Source: JASUTC01 sp964604305 (GTDB lineage Bacteria; Thermotogota; Thermotogae; MWEM01). Taken from it: a stretch of 23,422 nucleotides of DNA. Position 1 is the stretch's first letter, and each line of letters begins with the position of its first letter. The stretch covers positions 1-23,422 of the forward strand of contig CAZRYM010000021.1 of assembly GCA_964604305.1 (NCBI GenBank), read 5' to 3'. Shown here in pieces: positions 1 through 7,963 of this stretch. The notes beneath the pieces are model-generated. The model was given only the letters and a program-made list of their open reading frames with translations, made no database searches and was not told the origin of the DNA. The translations under genes were made by a program, and so were the position numbers.

Positions 1-17
1 TTTTACCTTCGGTAAAA
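1..17. repeat. small perfect hairpin at the left edge
   Basis: Two 7-bp arms (TTTTACC at 1-7 and GGTAAAA at 11-17) flank a 3-nt loop. It lies 10 nt past the stop codon of the minus-strand zinc-ribbon gene, so it could be the stem of that gene's terminator. The U tract that would decide this lies outside the window. Confidence 0.3.
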
Positions 18-27
18 CACTCCAAGG

Positions 28-288
28 TCAATGTTCCTCTTGACACCACCGCTTCAATTTCGGCAATTCAATCTCAAGAAGTCCGCGAGCCTCTTCTTTT
101 TTCATACCCTGCTCTTCCATAAAGGGAATGCATATTTCGATCATTTCTTCCATCGTACATTCCGATGTGAACGAACCGTCTTTGTAACAGTAAACACAGT
201 AATCCTTGTTAACGCTTCCATCCTTTTCCGTTCCAAATAACTCATCTTTCAACGGCATTCCACAGCTTTGACAAACTGACATTTCCAT
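28..288 (-). CDS. small zinc-ribbon protein (Zn_ribbon_2-like)
   Basis: An 86-residue protein starting with a cysteine-rich zinc-binding region: CQSCGMP near residues 6-12 and CVYCYKDG near 31-38 form two CxxC knuckles. An acidic helical tail follows, containing CTMEEMIE and PFMEEQGMKKEEA. This matches the 'putative zinc ribbon' family (PF12674-like), whose members are usually stand-alone or fused to transcription regulators. The start is set by a GGAGG site (298-302) 9 nt upstream. It lies 73 bp downstream of the WYL regulator on the same strand and may be co-transcribed with it, although the gap holds a possible promoter and a dyad. The molecular role is unknown; a metal-binding accessory of the neighbouring regulator or MATE pump is only an inference. 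Confidence 0.75.
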   Translation of the reverse strand: MEMSVCQSCGMPLKDELFGTEKDGSVNKDYCVYCYKDGSFTSECTMEEMIEICIPFMEEQGMKKEEARGLLEIELPKLKRWCQEEH

Positions 289-303
289 AATTTTTTACCT
301 CCA

Positions 304-348
304 GACTAATTGTAGTCACTCCAATTTTTTTCTCACAAGACCATTATA
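304..348 (-). promoter_or_regulatory. possible promoter -10 and dyad before the zinc-ribbon gene
   Basis: On the minus strand a perfect TATAAT sits at 348-343, with no convincing -35 at normal spacing. About 25 nt further on is a perfect dyad, GACTA-caat-TAGTC (317-304), ending 1 nt before the GGAGG ribosome binding site. The dyad could be a short operator or a small RNA hairpin that affects translation. This is pattern reading only. Confidence 0.3.
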
Positions 349-361
349 GTCTCCTATCCTG

Positions 362-1270
362 TCAGGATTTGTCATATTTGTCAACGATCTTTTGTGCGGC
401 TTCTTTTATTTCTTGTCTCAAAAACTCCGGTTCAATGACTTCCACCATCTCACCAAAGCTCAAAATGAGACTTTTCACCCAGTTATCTAGCGGAAATTGT
501 ACACTTACGATGAAATGGTTTTCAGTGTATTCGGTGATGTTTTCTTCCAGAAAAAAGTCTTTGAAGGATGAGTAGATCTTTTTATCAAATTTGAGAATAA
601 GAGGAGTTTCTGTGTTTTCTGACCATTCATCTTTTTGTACAGGGATCAATTTGTAATCACTTGGGTCAAATAACTCATCTGTAATCTGAAGGGACTTAAT
701 TCTTGTTATTTTAAACAGTCGATAATCGCTTTTAAGAATACAAAAGGCATGCAGATACCATTGAGAACCTTTGATAATGATTTTCAGAGGATATATTTTT
801 CTGATGGAGGCGCGAAGATAACTGCTGAAGTATTCAATAATAAGAGCTTTATGATGAGAGATTGCTTGATTGACACAATTGGCTTTTTCCCTGAAATCAT
901 CACTCATGCCCCAGCCTTTCATGTCGAAAAAAAGGTTGGAAAAGGTGGCATCCGCGCCGTCCATTTTAGTGGAAATACTTTCTATTTCCACATCATCTAC
1001 TACTTGTCGAATCCCTTGAAGGAGTCCCAGTATCATAGATGCCTCTTGAGAAGAAAGGAAAGGCTTTTCAATTCGATAACCCTCAACCAGTTCAAAACCA
1101 CCTTCTGTACCTCTGTAAGAGACAATCGGAACACCGGCATTTTCAAGGGTTTCAATATCTCGGTAAATGGTTCTTACCGAGCAGTCGTAATAATTGGCCA
1201 ATTCCCTGGCGCTAATCTTTTTCTGCTTCATCAAAAGAAAAATCATACTGACTAAACGGTCTGTTTTCAT
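362..1270 (-). CDS. WYL-domain transcriptional regulator (YafY/DeoR-like HTH)
   Basis: A 302-residue DNA-binding regulator. Residues 1-60 form an HTH_11-type winged helix (RLVSMIFLLMKQKKISAREL, then CSVRTIYRDIETLENAGVPI, then a GGFEL wing). Residues about 140-205 are the WYL domain (KIYPLKIIIKGSQWYLHAFC, with DYRLFKITRI). Residues about 220-300 are the WCX extension (WVKSLILSFGEMVEVIEPE). Length and order are standard for the family, which binds small ligands or nucleic acids through WYL. The gene follows the MATE pump with an 11-nt gap, and its AAAAGG ribosome site overlaps the pump's stop region, so the two are probably translationally coupled. The likely job is local control of the MATE gene; the ligand is unknown. 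Confidence 0.9.
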   Translation of the reverse strand: MKTDRLVSMIFLLMKQKKISARELANYYDCSVRTIYRDIETLENAGVPIVSYRGTEGGFELVEGYRIEKPFLSSQEASMILGLLQGIRQVVDDVEIESISTKMDGADATFSNLFFDMKGWGMSDDFREKANCVNQAISHHKALIIEYFSSYLRASIRKIYPLKIIIKGSQWYLHAFCILKSDYRLFKITRIKSLQITDELFDPSDYKLIPVQKDEWSENTETPLILKFDKKIYSSFKDFFLEENITEYTENHFIVSVQFPLDNWVKSLILSFGEMVEVIEPEFLRQEIKEAAQKIVDKYDKS

Positions 1271-1281
1271 AGTATTACCTT

Positions 1282-2670
1282 TTAGGCGTTTTCATTTGCA
1301 GCGATTTTGTTCCTTTCTTCAATCTGAACGTATGTTTTTTTCATAAAGAAATAGAGCCAAATATACATGATAATCACGACACCGTATTCAGAAACAGGAA
1401 AGGCATACCAAATATTTTCAAAGGCAGTGATCCTGGTTAATAAGATCATAACAGGAAGAAGAATGCCAATCTGACGAAGGAAGGAAATGATAAAACTGTT
1501 GATGCCTTTGCCCAATGCTTGGAAAGTCAAAGACCCAACAACGGATATACCGATCACCGGAAAACCGATGGCGATTCTTGACAAAACATCTTTACCGATT
1601 TGGATCATCTCGGGATTTTTATTAAATATACTAATCAACTGTGCAGGAAAGAATCTGAAGAGTACAAAACCAGTGGTGGTGAGTACGGATGCTATGATCA
1701 TTCCCATAGTGAGTGTGTGCTTCATTCTTGTGGCGTTTCCGGCACCAAAATTATAGCCCATAATGGGCATGTATCCCTGACCGAGACCGAATACAGGCAT
1801 GAGGATGAATGATTGCAGTCTGAAAAAGATCCCAACAACTGCAATGGCGTAAATATGAAATTGACCGGCAATGATGTTAATCAGAGCGATAGTAAAACTC
1901 CCCATCATCTGCATGAACATGGCTGGCAGCCCCACTCTGTATATCTCTTTTATAATCCTGAAGTTGACCCGGAAATTCTTTAAGCAAAGATCCATATCAA
2001 CAGTTTTGGTTTTTAGGCTGTAAATGAGAAAGACAGAACTAACACCCCTTGCAATGACAGTCGCCAAAGCAGCCCCGCGAACACCCATTTCCGGAAAAAT
2101 CCAAATACCGAAGATGAGAAACGGATCCAAAATGATATTCGTTACAGCACCAATAATCAAAGCTATCATTGGTGTAAATGTATTGCCTTCTCCCCGAATG
2201 ATGTTGTTAGAAATCATGGAGAAGAACATAACGATGGAGCCGGTCATAATAATACTGATATAATCGCTTGCAGGAGCTATTAAAATATCCCTGTCTGAAA
2301 ATAAGGCAATGATTTTATCAGAAAAGAAAAAACCAACGATGGCAATGATAATCCAATAGACAAAACTCAAAAAAATGGCATTCTCTGCTGCCAGTGTAGC
2401 CTCTTTATTTCGGTGGGCTCCAAGTCTTCTGGAAATGAGGGATGTGGTTCCGATTCCCGTTCCCGCTCCCAATGATATCAGAACCATTTGCACGGGGAAT
2501 GCAAGTGATAACGCAGAAAGTGCCTCTTCGCTAATTCTTCCAACATACACACTGTCTACTACGTTATAAAGTGCTTGTATCGACATTCCTATCATCGCAG
2601 GTAATGCCAATTTAAACATGAGAGGAATGATCGGTTCCGTCCCCATCCTTTTAGAACTAACCCTCTTCAA
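1282..2670 (-). CDS. MATE family multidrug/Na+ efflux transporter
   Basis: A 462-residue polytopic membrane protein with about 12 hydrophobic helices, the usual MATE length. The N-terminus has the family signature (MGTEPIIPLMFKLALPAMIG, then QALYNVVDSVYVGRI), and MPVFGLGQGYMPIMGYNFGA lies in the second half. MATE proteins export cationic drugs or metabolites in exchange for Na+ or H+. The reading frame opens with TTG at 2670, preceded by a weak GGTGG. An internal ATG at 2646 (the M of MGTEP) is a possible alternative start with a poorer ribosome site. It starts 28 nt after the upstream Fe-S scaffold gene and is followed at once by the WYL regulator. The substrate cannot be told from sequence. 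Confidence 0.92.
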   Translation of the reverse strand: MKRVSSKRMGTEPIIPLMFKLALPAMIGMSIQALYNVVDSVYVGRISEEALSALSLAFPVQMVLISLGAGTGIGTTSLISRRLGAHRNKEATLAAENAIFLSFVYWIIIAIVGFFFSDKIIALFSDRDILIAPASDYISIIMTGSIVMFFSMISNNIIRGEGNTFTPMIALIIGAVTNIILDPFLIFGIWIFPEMGVRGAALATVIARGVSSVFLIYSLKTKTVDMDLCLKNFRVNFRIIKEIYRVGLPAMFMQMMGSFTIALINIIAGQFHIYAIAVVGIFFRLQSFILMPVFGLGQGYMPIMGYNFGAGNATRMKHTLTMGMIIASVLTTTGFVLFRFFPAQLISIFNKNPEMIQIGKDVLSRIAIGFPVIGISVVGSLTFQALGKGINSFIISFLRQIGILLPVMILLTRITAFENIWYAFPVSEYGVVIIMYIWLYFFMKKTYVQIEERNKIAANENA

Positions 2671-2697
2671 AGAACCACCATCACTTATATAATCAAA

Positions 2698-3063
2698 TTA
2701 TGATTCGGAATATTTTCTTAATGCCTTTTTAACAGCATTTAAAGGCATAGAAATACAAGTAAAAGATTCATCAATTCCCAACTCTTCAAACACCTTTTTT
2801 TCGTCCAATTCCAGAATTTCATCTATTTTTTTCCCTTTGATTAATTCTGAAGTGAAACTACTGGCTGCAATAGCTCTGGGACAACCCCTGATTGTGTATT
2901 TTACATCCTCAAGTTTCCCATCCTCAAGTTTCAAATAAAATTTGACACCATCTCCGTCACTTTCATTAAATCCTGTTGCAGCAAGAGTACTGTTTTCAAT
3001 TTTACCGATGTTCTTTGGGGCTGTAAAGTGTTTCATCAAAGCCTTAGAATACCTCTCAGCCAT
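2698..3063 (-). CDS. degenerate NifU/IscU-like Fe-S scaffold homologue
   Basis: A 121-residue NifU N-terminal-type domain. Its N-terminal region (YSKALMKHFTAPKNIGKIEN) aligns well with the neighbouring scaffold at 4216-4851. Canonical IscU/NifU_N binds a nascent cluster with three Cys and an Asp. Here the first motif reads SDGD at residues 35-38 instead of ACGD, so the first Cys is replaced by Asp. The other two Cys remain (RGCPRA, C61; FTCISMP, C103). Start: ATG preceded by AAGGAGG. It overlaps the end of nifS by 8 nt, so it is coupled to the desulfurase. With an altered ligand set it may be a sulfur- or metal-transfer partner rather than a classical scaffold; that is inference. Confidence 0.82.
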   Translation of the reverse strand: MAERYSKALMKHFTAPKNIGKIENSTLAATGFNESDGDGVKFYLKLEDGKLEDVKYTIRGCPRAIAASSFTSELIKGKKIDEILELDEKKVFEELGIDESFTCISMPLNAVKKALRKYSES

Positions 3064-4216
3064 TGGACAACCTCCTTAAAAGGTTAACCTTTTCCACCAG
3101 TTTATCACAAAAATAATCGATCTGTTCATCGTTGTTATCGTATCCGGTTACCACTCTTATCGTACCATTAATATATTCATCCGGACATTTCATAGCCGAA
3201 AGGACATGAGACCCACCCTTTCTGTGAGAGTGTGAGCTGCATGCTGACGCTGTGGAAACGGCAATGTCTTCCATGCTGAGCATTCCCATCAAAGCTTCTC
3301 CGTTAATGCCTGAAAAACTCAAACTGAGCGAGCCGGGGGTACGTGTTGCAGGTTCACCGTTGACTTGCACACCCTGTAACTGTGAGCAAGTATCGATTAT
3401 CTTATCCGTCCATTTTTTATAGGTTTTTTCTTTTTCCTGGATGTTTTTATCGACTATTTCAAGTGCCTTTGACATGGCAGCAACTCCCGGTACGTTTTCA
3501 GTTCCGGAACGTAACCCCCCTTCGTGTCCCCCGCCATAAAATACCGGTTCAAGCTCCGTTCCCTTTTTTACATAAAGGAAGCCGACTCCCTTTGGACCGT
3601 AAAATTTATGAGCACTTGCGCTGAGCATGTCCACTCCGATATCTTTAACATCAATTTTGATTTTCCCCATAGCTTGAACAGCATCGGTATGAAAAATACA
3701 CCCGGCTTCACGGCAGAGTTGTGAGATCTCTTTTAGAGGCTGTAAGGTTCCCACTTCGTTGTTGGCGTACATAATGGAGCAAACGGCCGTTTGGTCGTCT
3801 ATGTTTTCTTTTAAATATTCTACATCAACGATTCCCTTTTCATCAACGGGAGCGAAATAAATTTCATAACCTTGCTCACCCAATTCCTTTACCGTTTCAA
3901 TCACAGCTTCATGCTCAATGGAGCTGGTAATGACCTTTTTTCTGTTGGGCTGTTTATCTTTCGTCGCTTTTAGATAACCAAAAAGAGCAATATTGTCTGC
4001 TTCCGTGCCTCCTGAAGTAAATACAATTTCATCGTAGTCGGCATTGATGCAATCTGCAATTTGTTGTTTTGCCCGGTTGTAAAGCTCTCTGGAGCGCTGC
4101 CCCTCATAGTGAAGGCTGGATGCGTTTCCCGGATAATCCTTTAAGACTTCAGAATAATACGCTAAGACTTCTGGTAAAAGGGGCGTGGTTGCCGCATGGT
4201 CCAGATACACTTGCAT
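3056..4216 (-). CDS. nifS: cysteine desulfurase, NifS/IscS type
   Basis: A 386-residue PLP enzyme that takes sulfur from cysteine as a persulfide for Fe-S cluster or thio-cofactor assembly. All hallmark residues are present: YLDHAATT at the N-terminus, SGGTEADN near 68-75, H102 (SIEHEAV), D178 and Q181 (HTDAVQ), the PLP lysine K204 (SAHKFYGPKG), the RSGTEN phosphate/substrate loop near 236-241, and the persulfide Cys C326 (TASACSSHSHRKG). The start ATG overlaps the upstream stop (TAATG), showing tight coupling with the NifU_N-DUF59 gene. The downstream scaffold overlaps by 8 nt. This is the intact desulfurase of the block. The symbol is used generically; iscS would be equally fair. Confidence 0.93.
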   Translation of the reverse strand: MQVYLDHAATTPLLPEVLAYYSEVLKDYPGNASSLHYEGQRSRELYNRAKQQIADCINADYDEIVFTSGGTEADNIALFGYLKATKDKQPNRKKVITSSIEHEAVIETVKELGEQGYEIYFAPVDEKGIVDVEYLKENIDDQTAVCSIMYANNEVGTLQPLKEISQLCREAGCIFHTDAVQAMGKIKIDVKDIGVDMLSASAHKFYGPKGVGFLYVKKGTELEPVFYGGGHEGGLRSGTENVPGVAAMSKALEIVDKNIQEKEKTYKKWTDKIIDTCSQLQGVQVNGEPATRTPGSLSLSFSGINGEALMGMLSMEDIAVSTASACSSHSHRKGGSHVLSAMKCPDEYINGTIRVVTGYDNNDEQIDYFCDKLVEKVNLLRRLSNG

Positions 4217-4851
4217 TAGTATTCAACCACTTTTACTTCTATATCGTCAATTCCGTCAATTTCGTTTAAATGTTCGTCGATTTCTTCCAGCACATTTTGC
4301 TTGTAAACGTCGGTTTCATCAAATGATATTTCGATTTCTACTTTTCCGTTCTCATATTTCAAGTATTTAACCAATTTTTCATCGATGATATTATTGCCTG
4401 TTTTTGGATAGATAACTGATTTGAGTTCTTCTATGATACTTTGTTCATCAAGCCTCTTTTCGTGTTTCACACCCAGTTTCTTTTCTTCATAATCTTCTAT
4501 TGCAGCCTTTAATCCATCTACCGCAAGAACGGAACAATGCACCTTCACGGGAGGAAGTCCTCCTAACTCGTCAACGGCATCTTTCCATGTCATTTTTTTG
4601 GCTTCCTCCACCGATTTTCCCTTGGCTAGCTCCGTTACGATGGATCCGGTAGCTATATTTGAAGCACAACCGTATGATAGGAATTTGATATCCTCAATTT
4701 TGTTGTCTTTAACTTTCAGTGAAACACTAACCTGGTCCCCGCAAGCCGGACTGCCTACGGTTGATTCTCCATCGGGATTTTCAATCTCTCCCACATTTTT
4801 TGGATTCTTAAAATGTTCTATAACTTCTTTGGTATATTTAATAACTGCCAT
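4216..4851 (-). CDS. NifU N-terminal scaffold fused to a DUF59/MIP18-like domain
   Basis: A 211-residue Fe-S assembly scaffold. Residues 1-125 are a complete NifU_N/IscU domain with the ligand set C37 and D39 (SPACGDQV), C62 (SYGCASNIA) and C106 (VKVHCSVLA). Residues about 138-211 (IIEELKSVIYPKTGNNIIDE, KLVKYLKYENGKVEIEISFD, and a tail rich in I/D) resemble the FeS_assembly_P/DUF59 (MIP18) fold found in SufT and Fe-S carriers. The usual Cys of that domain is replaced (region TDVYKQNV). Classical NifU instead carries a 2Fe-2S domain and an NFU domain. Start: ATG at 4851, with GAGGTGA about 6 nt upstream; the in-frame GTG at 4860 lies inside that site and is less likely. It sits between two desulfurase genes. 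Confidence 0.88.
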   Translation of the reverse strand: MAVIKYTKEVIEHFKNPKNVGEIENPDGESTVGSPACGDQVSVSLKVKDNKIEDIKFLSYGCASNIATGSIVTELAKGKSVEEAKKMTWKDAVDELGGLPPVKVHCSVLAVDGLKAAIEDYEEKKLGVKHEKRLDEQSIIEELKSVIYPKTGNNIIDEKLVKYLKYENGKVEIEISFDETDVYKQNVLEEIDEHLNEIDGIDDIEVKVVEY

Positions 4852-4883
4852 TTTTTTCACCTCGATACTTTCTAATTATCAGT

Positions 4884-6047
4884 TTATTTGATAGTACTTT
4901 GTTCGCGCAATCTTTCAACGATTGGAATCAGTTTTTCTATAAATAAATCCAAGTCTTCTTTTGTTGTGTCCCTTCCGGGAGTGATCCTTAATGACCCGTG
5001 TGCCATCTCGTGATCCCTGCCAATTGCGCTTAAGATATAATTGACCTTTAAATCACTGGACGCACAGGCGGAACCGGTTGCCACAACGATGGAATCAAAG
5101 TCCAGGAACATCATGATCGATTCTCCTTCAATATGCCGGAAGGAGTAGTTGATGTTGTCAGATGCCCTTTCTTCAACAGGCCCATTCAATTCTACCTTGT
5201 CGATTTTTTCTTCGATTTCTTTCATTAAATATTTTTGAAGTTCTTTCATTTTGGTGTTGTGTGCTTCTCTTTTGTTGACGGCATCCTCCACAGCGTAAGA
5301 CAATCCCACAATTGCAGAAACGTTATCGGCACCCGGAGAATAGGGAGAAGTCACGACCGTCCCAAATAAAACGGGTTTCATCTTAACCGGTTTTTTTGCA
5401 ATGATCAGGCCAATGCCCTTGGGACCGTATATTTTATGTCCGCTTAATGTTAAGAAATCAGCATCCAATTTCTTGAAATCAATTTTCTGAGTCATAACCG
5501 CCATGGTTATATCCAAGTGAATCAAAGTTTTTGGATTTGCTTCTCGAATGATTTTTTTCAATTCCTCGTATTTTTGTATTGTTCCGATGGTGTGATTCAC
5601 CCATGTGATACTGACCAATTTTGTTTTTTCGTTGATGGCTTCTTTCAATTGGTCGGTTCTCCAAAAACCGTATTCGTCCACTTTGATCTTTCTGACTTGA
5701 AAGCCCTTTTTCTTGTAAAAATCGAACACGTTGTTGATGGACGGGTGGTCAATGACCGATGTAATCATGCCCGTTTCTTCAGGCTGTTCATCTCTCATGA
5801 CCCCTTGAATCACCATATTATTGGCCTGAGTTCCACTGCCGGTGTATATAACCTCTGAATCCAGTGCATTAAAGCCCTTTTTGATTCTTTCAGTGGATTC
5901 ATCGATTGCTTCAGCAATATCCGTACCCATTTGCGTGAATGAAACGGGTAAATAGAAATTATCCTCCATGTATGGTTTCATCTTTTCCATAACATATTCA
6001 GATGTCTTTGTTGTTCTGTAATTATCTAAATAAATAATCTTATCCAT
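4884..6047 (-). CDS. divergent cysteine desulfurase-like PLP protein
   Basis: A 387-residue NifS-family homologue that keeps the fold and some key residues: H101 (VIDHPSI), D179 (HLDIT), the PLP lysine K205 (SGHKIYGPKG) and a candidate persulfide Cys C328 (TGSACASSD). Other motifs are altered. YLDNAATT reads YLDNYRTT, GGTEAN reads GSGTQAN, NNE reads NHT (residues 151-153), the Gln of DAVQ is Met182, and the RSGT loop is replaced by the segment SPYSPGADN (234-242). The start has an excellent AGGAGG site. It begins the Fe-S block, 47 nt after the GlmL-like gene. It could be a desulfurase with a special acceptor, a selenocysteine or cysteine-derivative lyase, or a partner-regulating paralogue. 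Family confidence is high; activity is uncertain. Confidence 0.85.
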   Translation of the reverse strand: MDKIIYLDNYRTTKTSEYVMEKMKPYMEDNFYLPVSFTQMGTDIAEAIDESTERIKKGFNALDSEVIYTGSGTQANNMVIQGVMRDEQPEETGMITSVIDHPSINNVFDFYKKKGFQVRKIKVDEYGFWRTDQLKEAINEKTKLVSITWVNHTIGTIQKYEELKKIIREANPKTLIHLDITMAVMTQKIDFKKLDADFLTLSGHKIYGPKGIGLIIAKKPVKMKPVLFGTVVTSPYSPGADNVSAIVGLSYAVEDAVNKREAHNTKMKELQKYLMKEIEEKIDKVELNGPVEERASDNINYSFRHIEGESIMMFLDFDSIVVATGSACASSDLKVNYILSAIGRDHEMAHGSLRITPGRDTTKEDLDLFIEKLIPIVERLREQSTIK

Positions 6048-6093
6048 ATTTAACTACCTCCTGTATCATTAGACGGAAAATGGTTGTTTTTTT

Positions 6094-7449
6094 TTAAAGC
6101 GCTTCTATGTCTGATTTTAATAAATGAACGGCCGTGTCTTTATCGATTTTAGAAATGGCCCCAATAGGTGCAAATATGTAATGGGAGTCTCTATAGAGCT
6201 TGATATCATCCGGTGGAAGCAGTTCGCTTACATGTCTTTTTGAAAGAATTCTTGAAACTGAAAGTACTTCATCTGCAAATGGAGATCTTGTTAGGATGCC
6301 ACCGGTTCCCACCAAAGCTTTAACTGCTGTTAAGTCTTTGCCTTCAGCTATCTTTTGTCTCCCTGCCGGTCCATAAATATACCGTATCTTTCCTGCATGT
6401 CTTCTTAAACCTGCAGAAAGACAATGAACGGCAAGCCTTGCCATAAATTGCTCCATTTTTTCTGTTTTAGGATAAGGGGTGATCTCTTTCATAATTTGAT
6501 TTACATCCGGATACTCTATCTCCAATTGTCCTTTCATCGATTCAACTACATTAGGTGCGTTGACAAAGACACCCAGATCACCTTCAACAGTACGCTTGGC
6601 ATAAGGTTCCGGGGAAATGGTAATCTCCTGGATTTCAGGGGTACCATAGGTAACCGAGTCAATATCCGTTGTAGCGCCACCGATATCCACCGTAACCACA
6701 TCACCCAGCATATCGTAAAGCAATCGTGTGGTTAACATAACCGCAGCGGGTGTTGGAATAATAGGTCGTTTGACGATTTTTTCGATTTTATCCATACCGT
6801 CTGCATGAATGATATGTTCTGAAAATATCTGCTGAATCACATCTCTGATGGGATCTACATTTAATTCATCCACCTTGGGATAGACATTTTCTGTGGGATA
6901 GACACGTTTTCCCGATTGTTCAAGGATTTCGCACACTTCTTCCCTGATGGCAATATTCCCGGCAACCACAAAGGGAACATTGATTTTATCTTTGGCAAAT
7001 TCTTTGGCATTATGGAGAATGGTTTCTTTTTCCCCGTAATCTACCCCTCCTGCTAAAAGAATCATGTTGGGATTGATGGATTTTACCTTTTGAACTTCCC
7101 GTTGATCAACTTTGCCGGCAGTGACGTGTCGTATAATTCCACCGGCTCCCAGGGCAGCCTCTTTTGCCGCTCTTACTGTCATATCGTAAACCAATCCGTG
7201 AACGGACATTCTCAGTCCTCCGGCTGCACTGCTTGTGGCTACGAATTCCTCCCAGTCAACATCTTCTCCAATCTTTTTTCTGATATCATCGAGACATTTG
7301 TTGATGCCTATTGTTACATCGCCTTCGTTGACTGTGGTAAAGTGTTCCGCTTGTGACATTTTTTTTATTTTTTTGGTCCCTATGCCATCAAATGCTGTGA
7401 CAATAGTTGTAGTAGAACCTATTTCTGCTGTAATCAATTCAAATTTCAA
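6094..7449 (-). CDS. GlmL/MutL-family protein (ASKHA-fold ATPase)
   Basis: A 451-residue member of the GlmL/MutL family, first known from the glutamate mutase locus of Clostridium and present in ornithine-fermentation loci. Members are thought to maintain or reactivate B12-dependent aminomutases. Visible motifs are the phosphate-1 loop AEIGSTTTIVTAF (8-20), the family segment LLAGGVDYGEKE (131-142), and the phosphate-2 loop VDIGGATTDIDS (254-265) of an actin/Hsp70-like ATPase. GTG at 7458 is in frame, but a GGGGTGA ribosome site stands 5 nt before TTG at 7449, giving MKFELITAEIG, so TTG was chosen. No mutase subunit lies in the window; the client is unknown. It sits between yqeY (27-36 nt away) and the desulfurase homologue. 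Confidence 0.85.
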   Translation of the reverse strand: MKFELITAEIGSTTTIVTAFDGIGTKKIKKMSQAEHFTTVNEGDVTIGINKCLDDIRKKIGEDVDWEEFVATSSAAGGLRMSVHGLVYDMTVRAAKEAALGAGGIIRHVTAGKVDQREVQKVKSINPNMILLAGGVDYGEKETILHNAKEFAKDKINVPFVVAGNIAIREEVCEILEQSGKRVYPTENVYPKVDELNVDPIRDVIQQIFSEHIIHADGMDKIEKIVKRPIIPTPAAVMLTTRLLYDMLGDVVTVDIGGATTDIDSVTYGTPEIQEITISPEPYAKRTVEGDLGVFVNAPNVVESMKGQLEIEYPDVNQIMKEITPYPKTEKMEQFMARLAVHCLSAGLRRHAGKIRYIYGPAGRQKIAEGKDLTAVKALVGTGGILTRSPFADEVLSVSRILSKRHVSELLPPDDIKLYRDSHYIFAPIGAISKIDKDTAVHLLKSDIEAL

Positions 7450-7484
7450 TGAAGTCACCCCGTAGCATGTTCTATCATACTAAA

Positions 7485-7928
7485 TTAAAGATCAGAGAGT
7501 ATATCCCGGACCATTTTATTTACCTGTTTCCCATCAGCCCTGCCTTTTACTTTGGGCATAACCGTTTTCATGATCAATCCCAAACCGGATGGAGAATTCA
7601 CATTTTGCCCATCAATCGCTTCCAAAATGATGGTTCTCAATTCATCTTCTCCCATCTTTTCAGGCAAATACTCTCGAATGATTTCCAGCTCATCTTTTTC
7701 TGATTGTGCCAAATCATCCCTGTCTGCTTTGGTATATTCCTCTATTGAATCCTTTCTGAGTTTTGCCTCTTTTGTCAGAATCTCAATTACATCTTCGTCT
7801 CCCAAATCCTTTTTGTCTACCAGCTTGTTCTTTATGGCTGCGATAACCATTCTGAGAGTTCTGACTCTAACTTCGTCCCTTGCCTTCATAGCTTTTTTCA
7901 AGTCCTCAAAGATTTCCTCTTTAAGCAT
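7485..7928 (-). CDS. yqeY: GatB/YqeY domain protein
   Basis: A 147-residue YqeY-family protein, similar to the C-terminal tRNA-binding domain of GatB of the Asp/Glu-tRNA amidotransferase but stand-alone. Recognisable segments are MLKEEIFEDLKKAMKARDEV, RVRTLRMVIAAIKNKLVDKK, the EYLPEKMGEDEL region, and the glycine-rich GLGLIMKTVMPKVKGRADGK near the C-terminus. The longer frame to 7955 is rejected, because GGAGGG lies about 6 nt before the ATG at 7928 and family members begin this way. The leader contains an inverted repeat just upstream of the ribosome site. The exact cellular role is not established; it is widespread in Firmicutes, often near rpsU or Fe-S genes. Confidence 0.92.
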   Translation of the reverse strand: MLKEEIFEDLKKAMKARDEVRVRTLRMVIAAIKNKLVDKKDLGDEDVIEILTKEAKLRKDSIEEYTKADRDDLAQSEKDELEIIREYLPEKMGEDELRTIILEAIDGQNVNSPSGLGLIMKTVMPKVKGRADGKQVNKMVRDILSDL

Positions 7929-7940
7929 ATAGATCCCTCC

Positions 7941-7963
7941 AAAGATCATTGACAATGACCTTT
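7941..7963. repeat. 23-bp inverted repeat in the yqeY leader
   Basis: AAAGATCATTG (7941-7951) and CAATGACCTTT (7953-7963) are inverted copies with one mismatch (a G-U wobble in RNA) around a single central base. On the minus strand it ends directly before the GGAGGG site of yqeY. It could be a protein operator or, with a 3-5 nt loop, an RNA hairpin near the ribosome site. No T tract follows, so it does not look like a terminator of smpB. Confidence 0.35.

Noticed and set aside
749..1255. 168-codon plus-strand open frame opposite the WYL regulator
   Set aside because: It is antisense to a well-supported gene, has no recognisable domain and no ribosome site.
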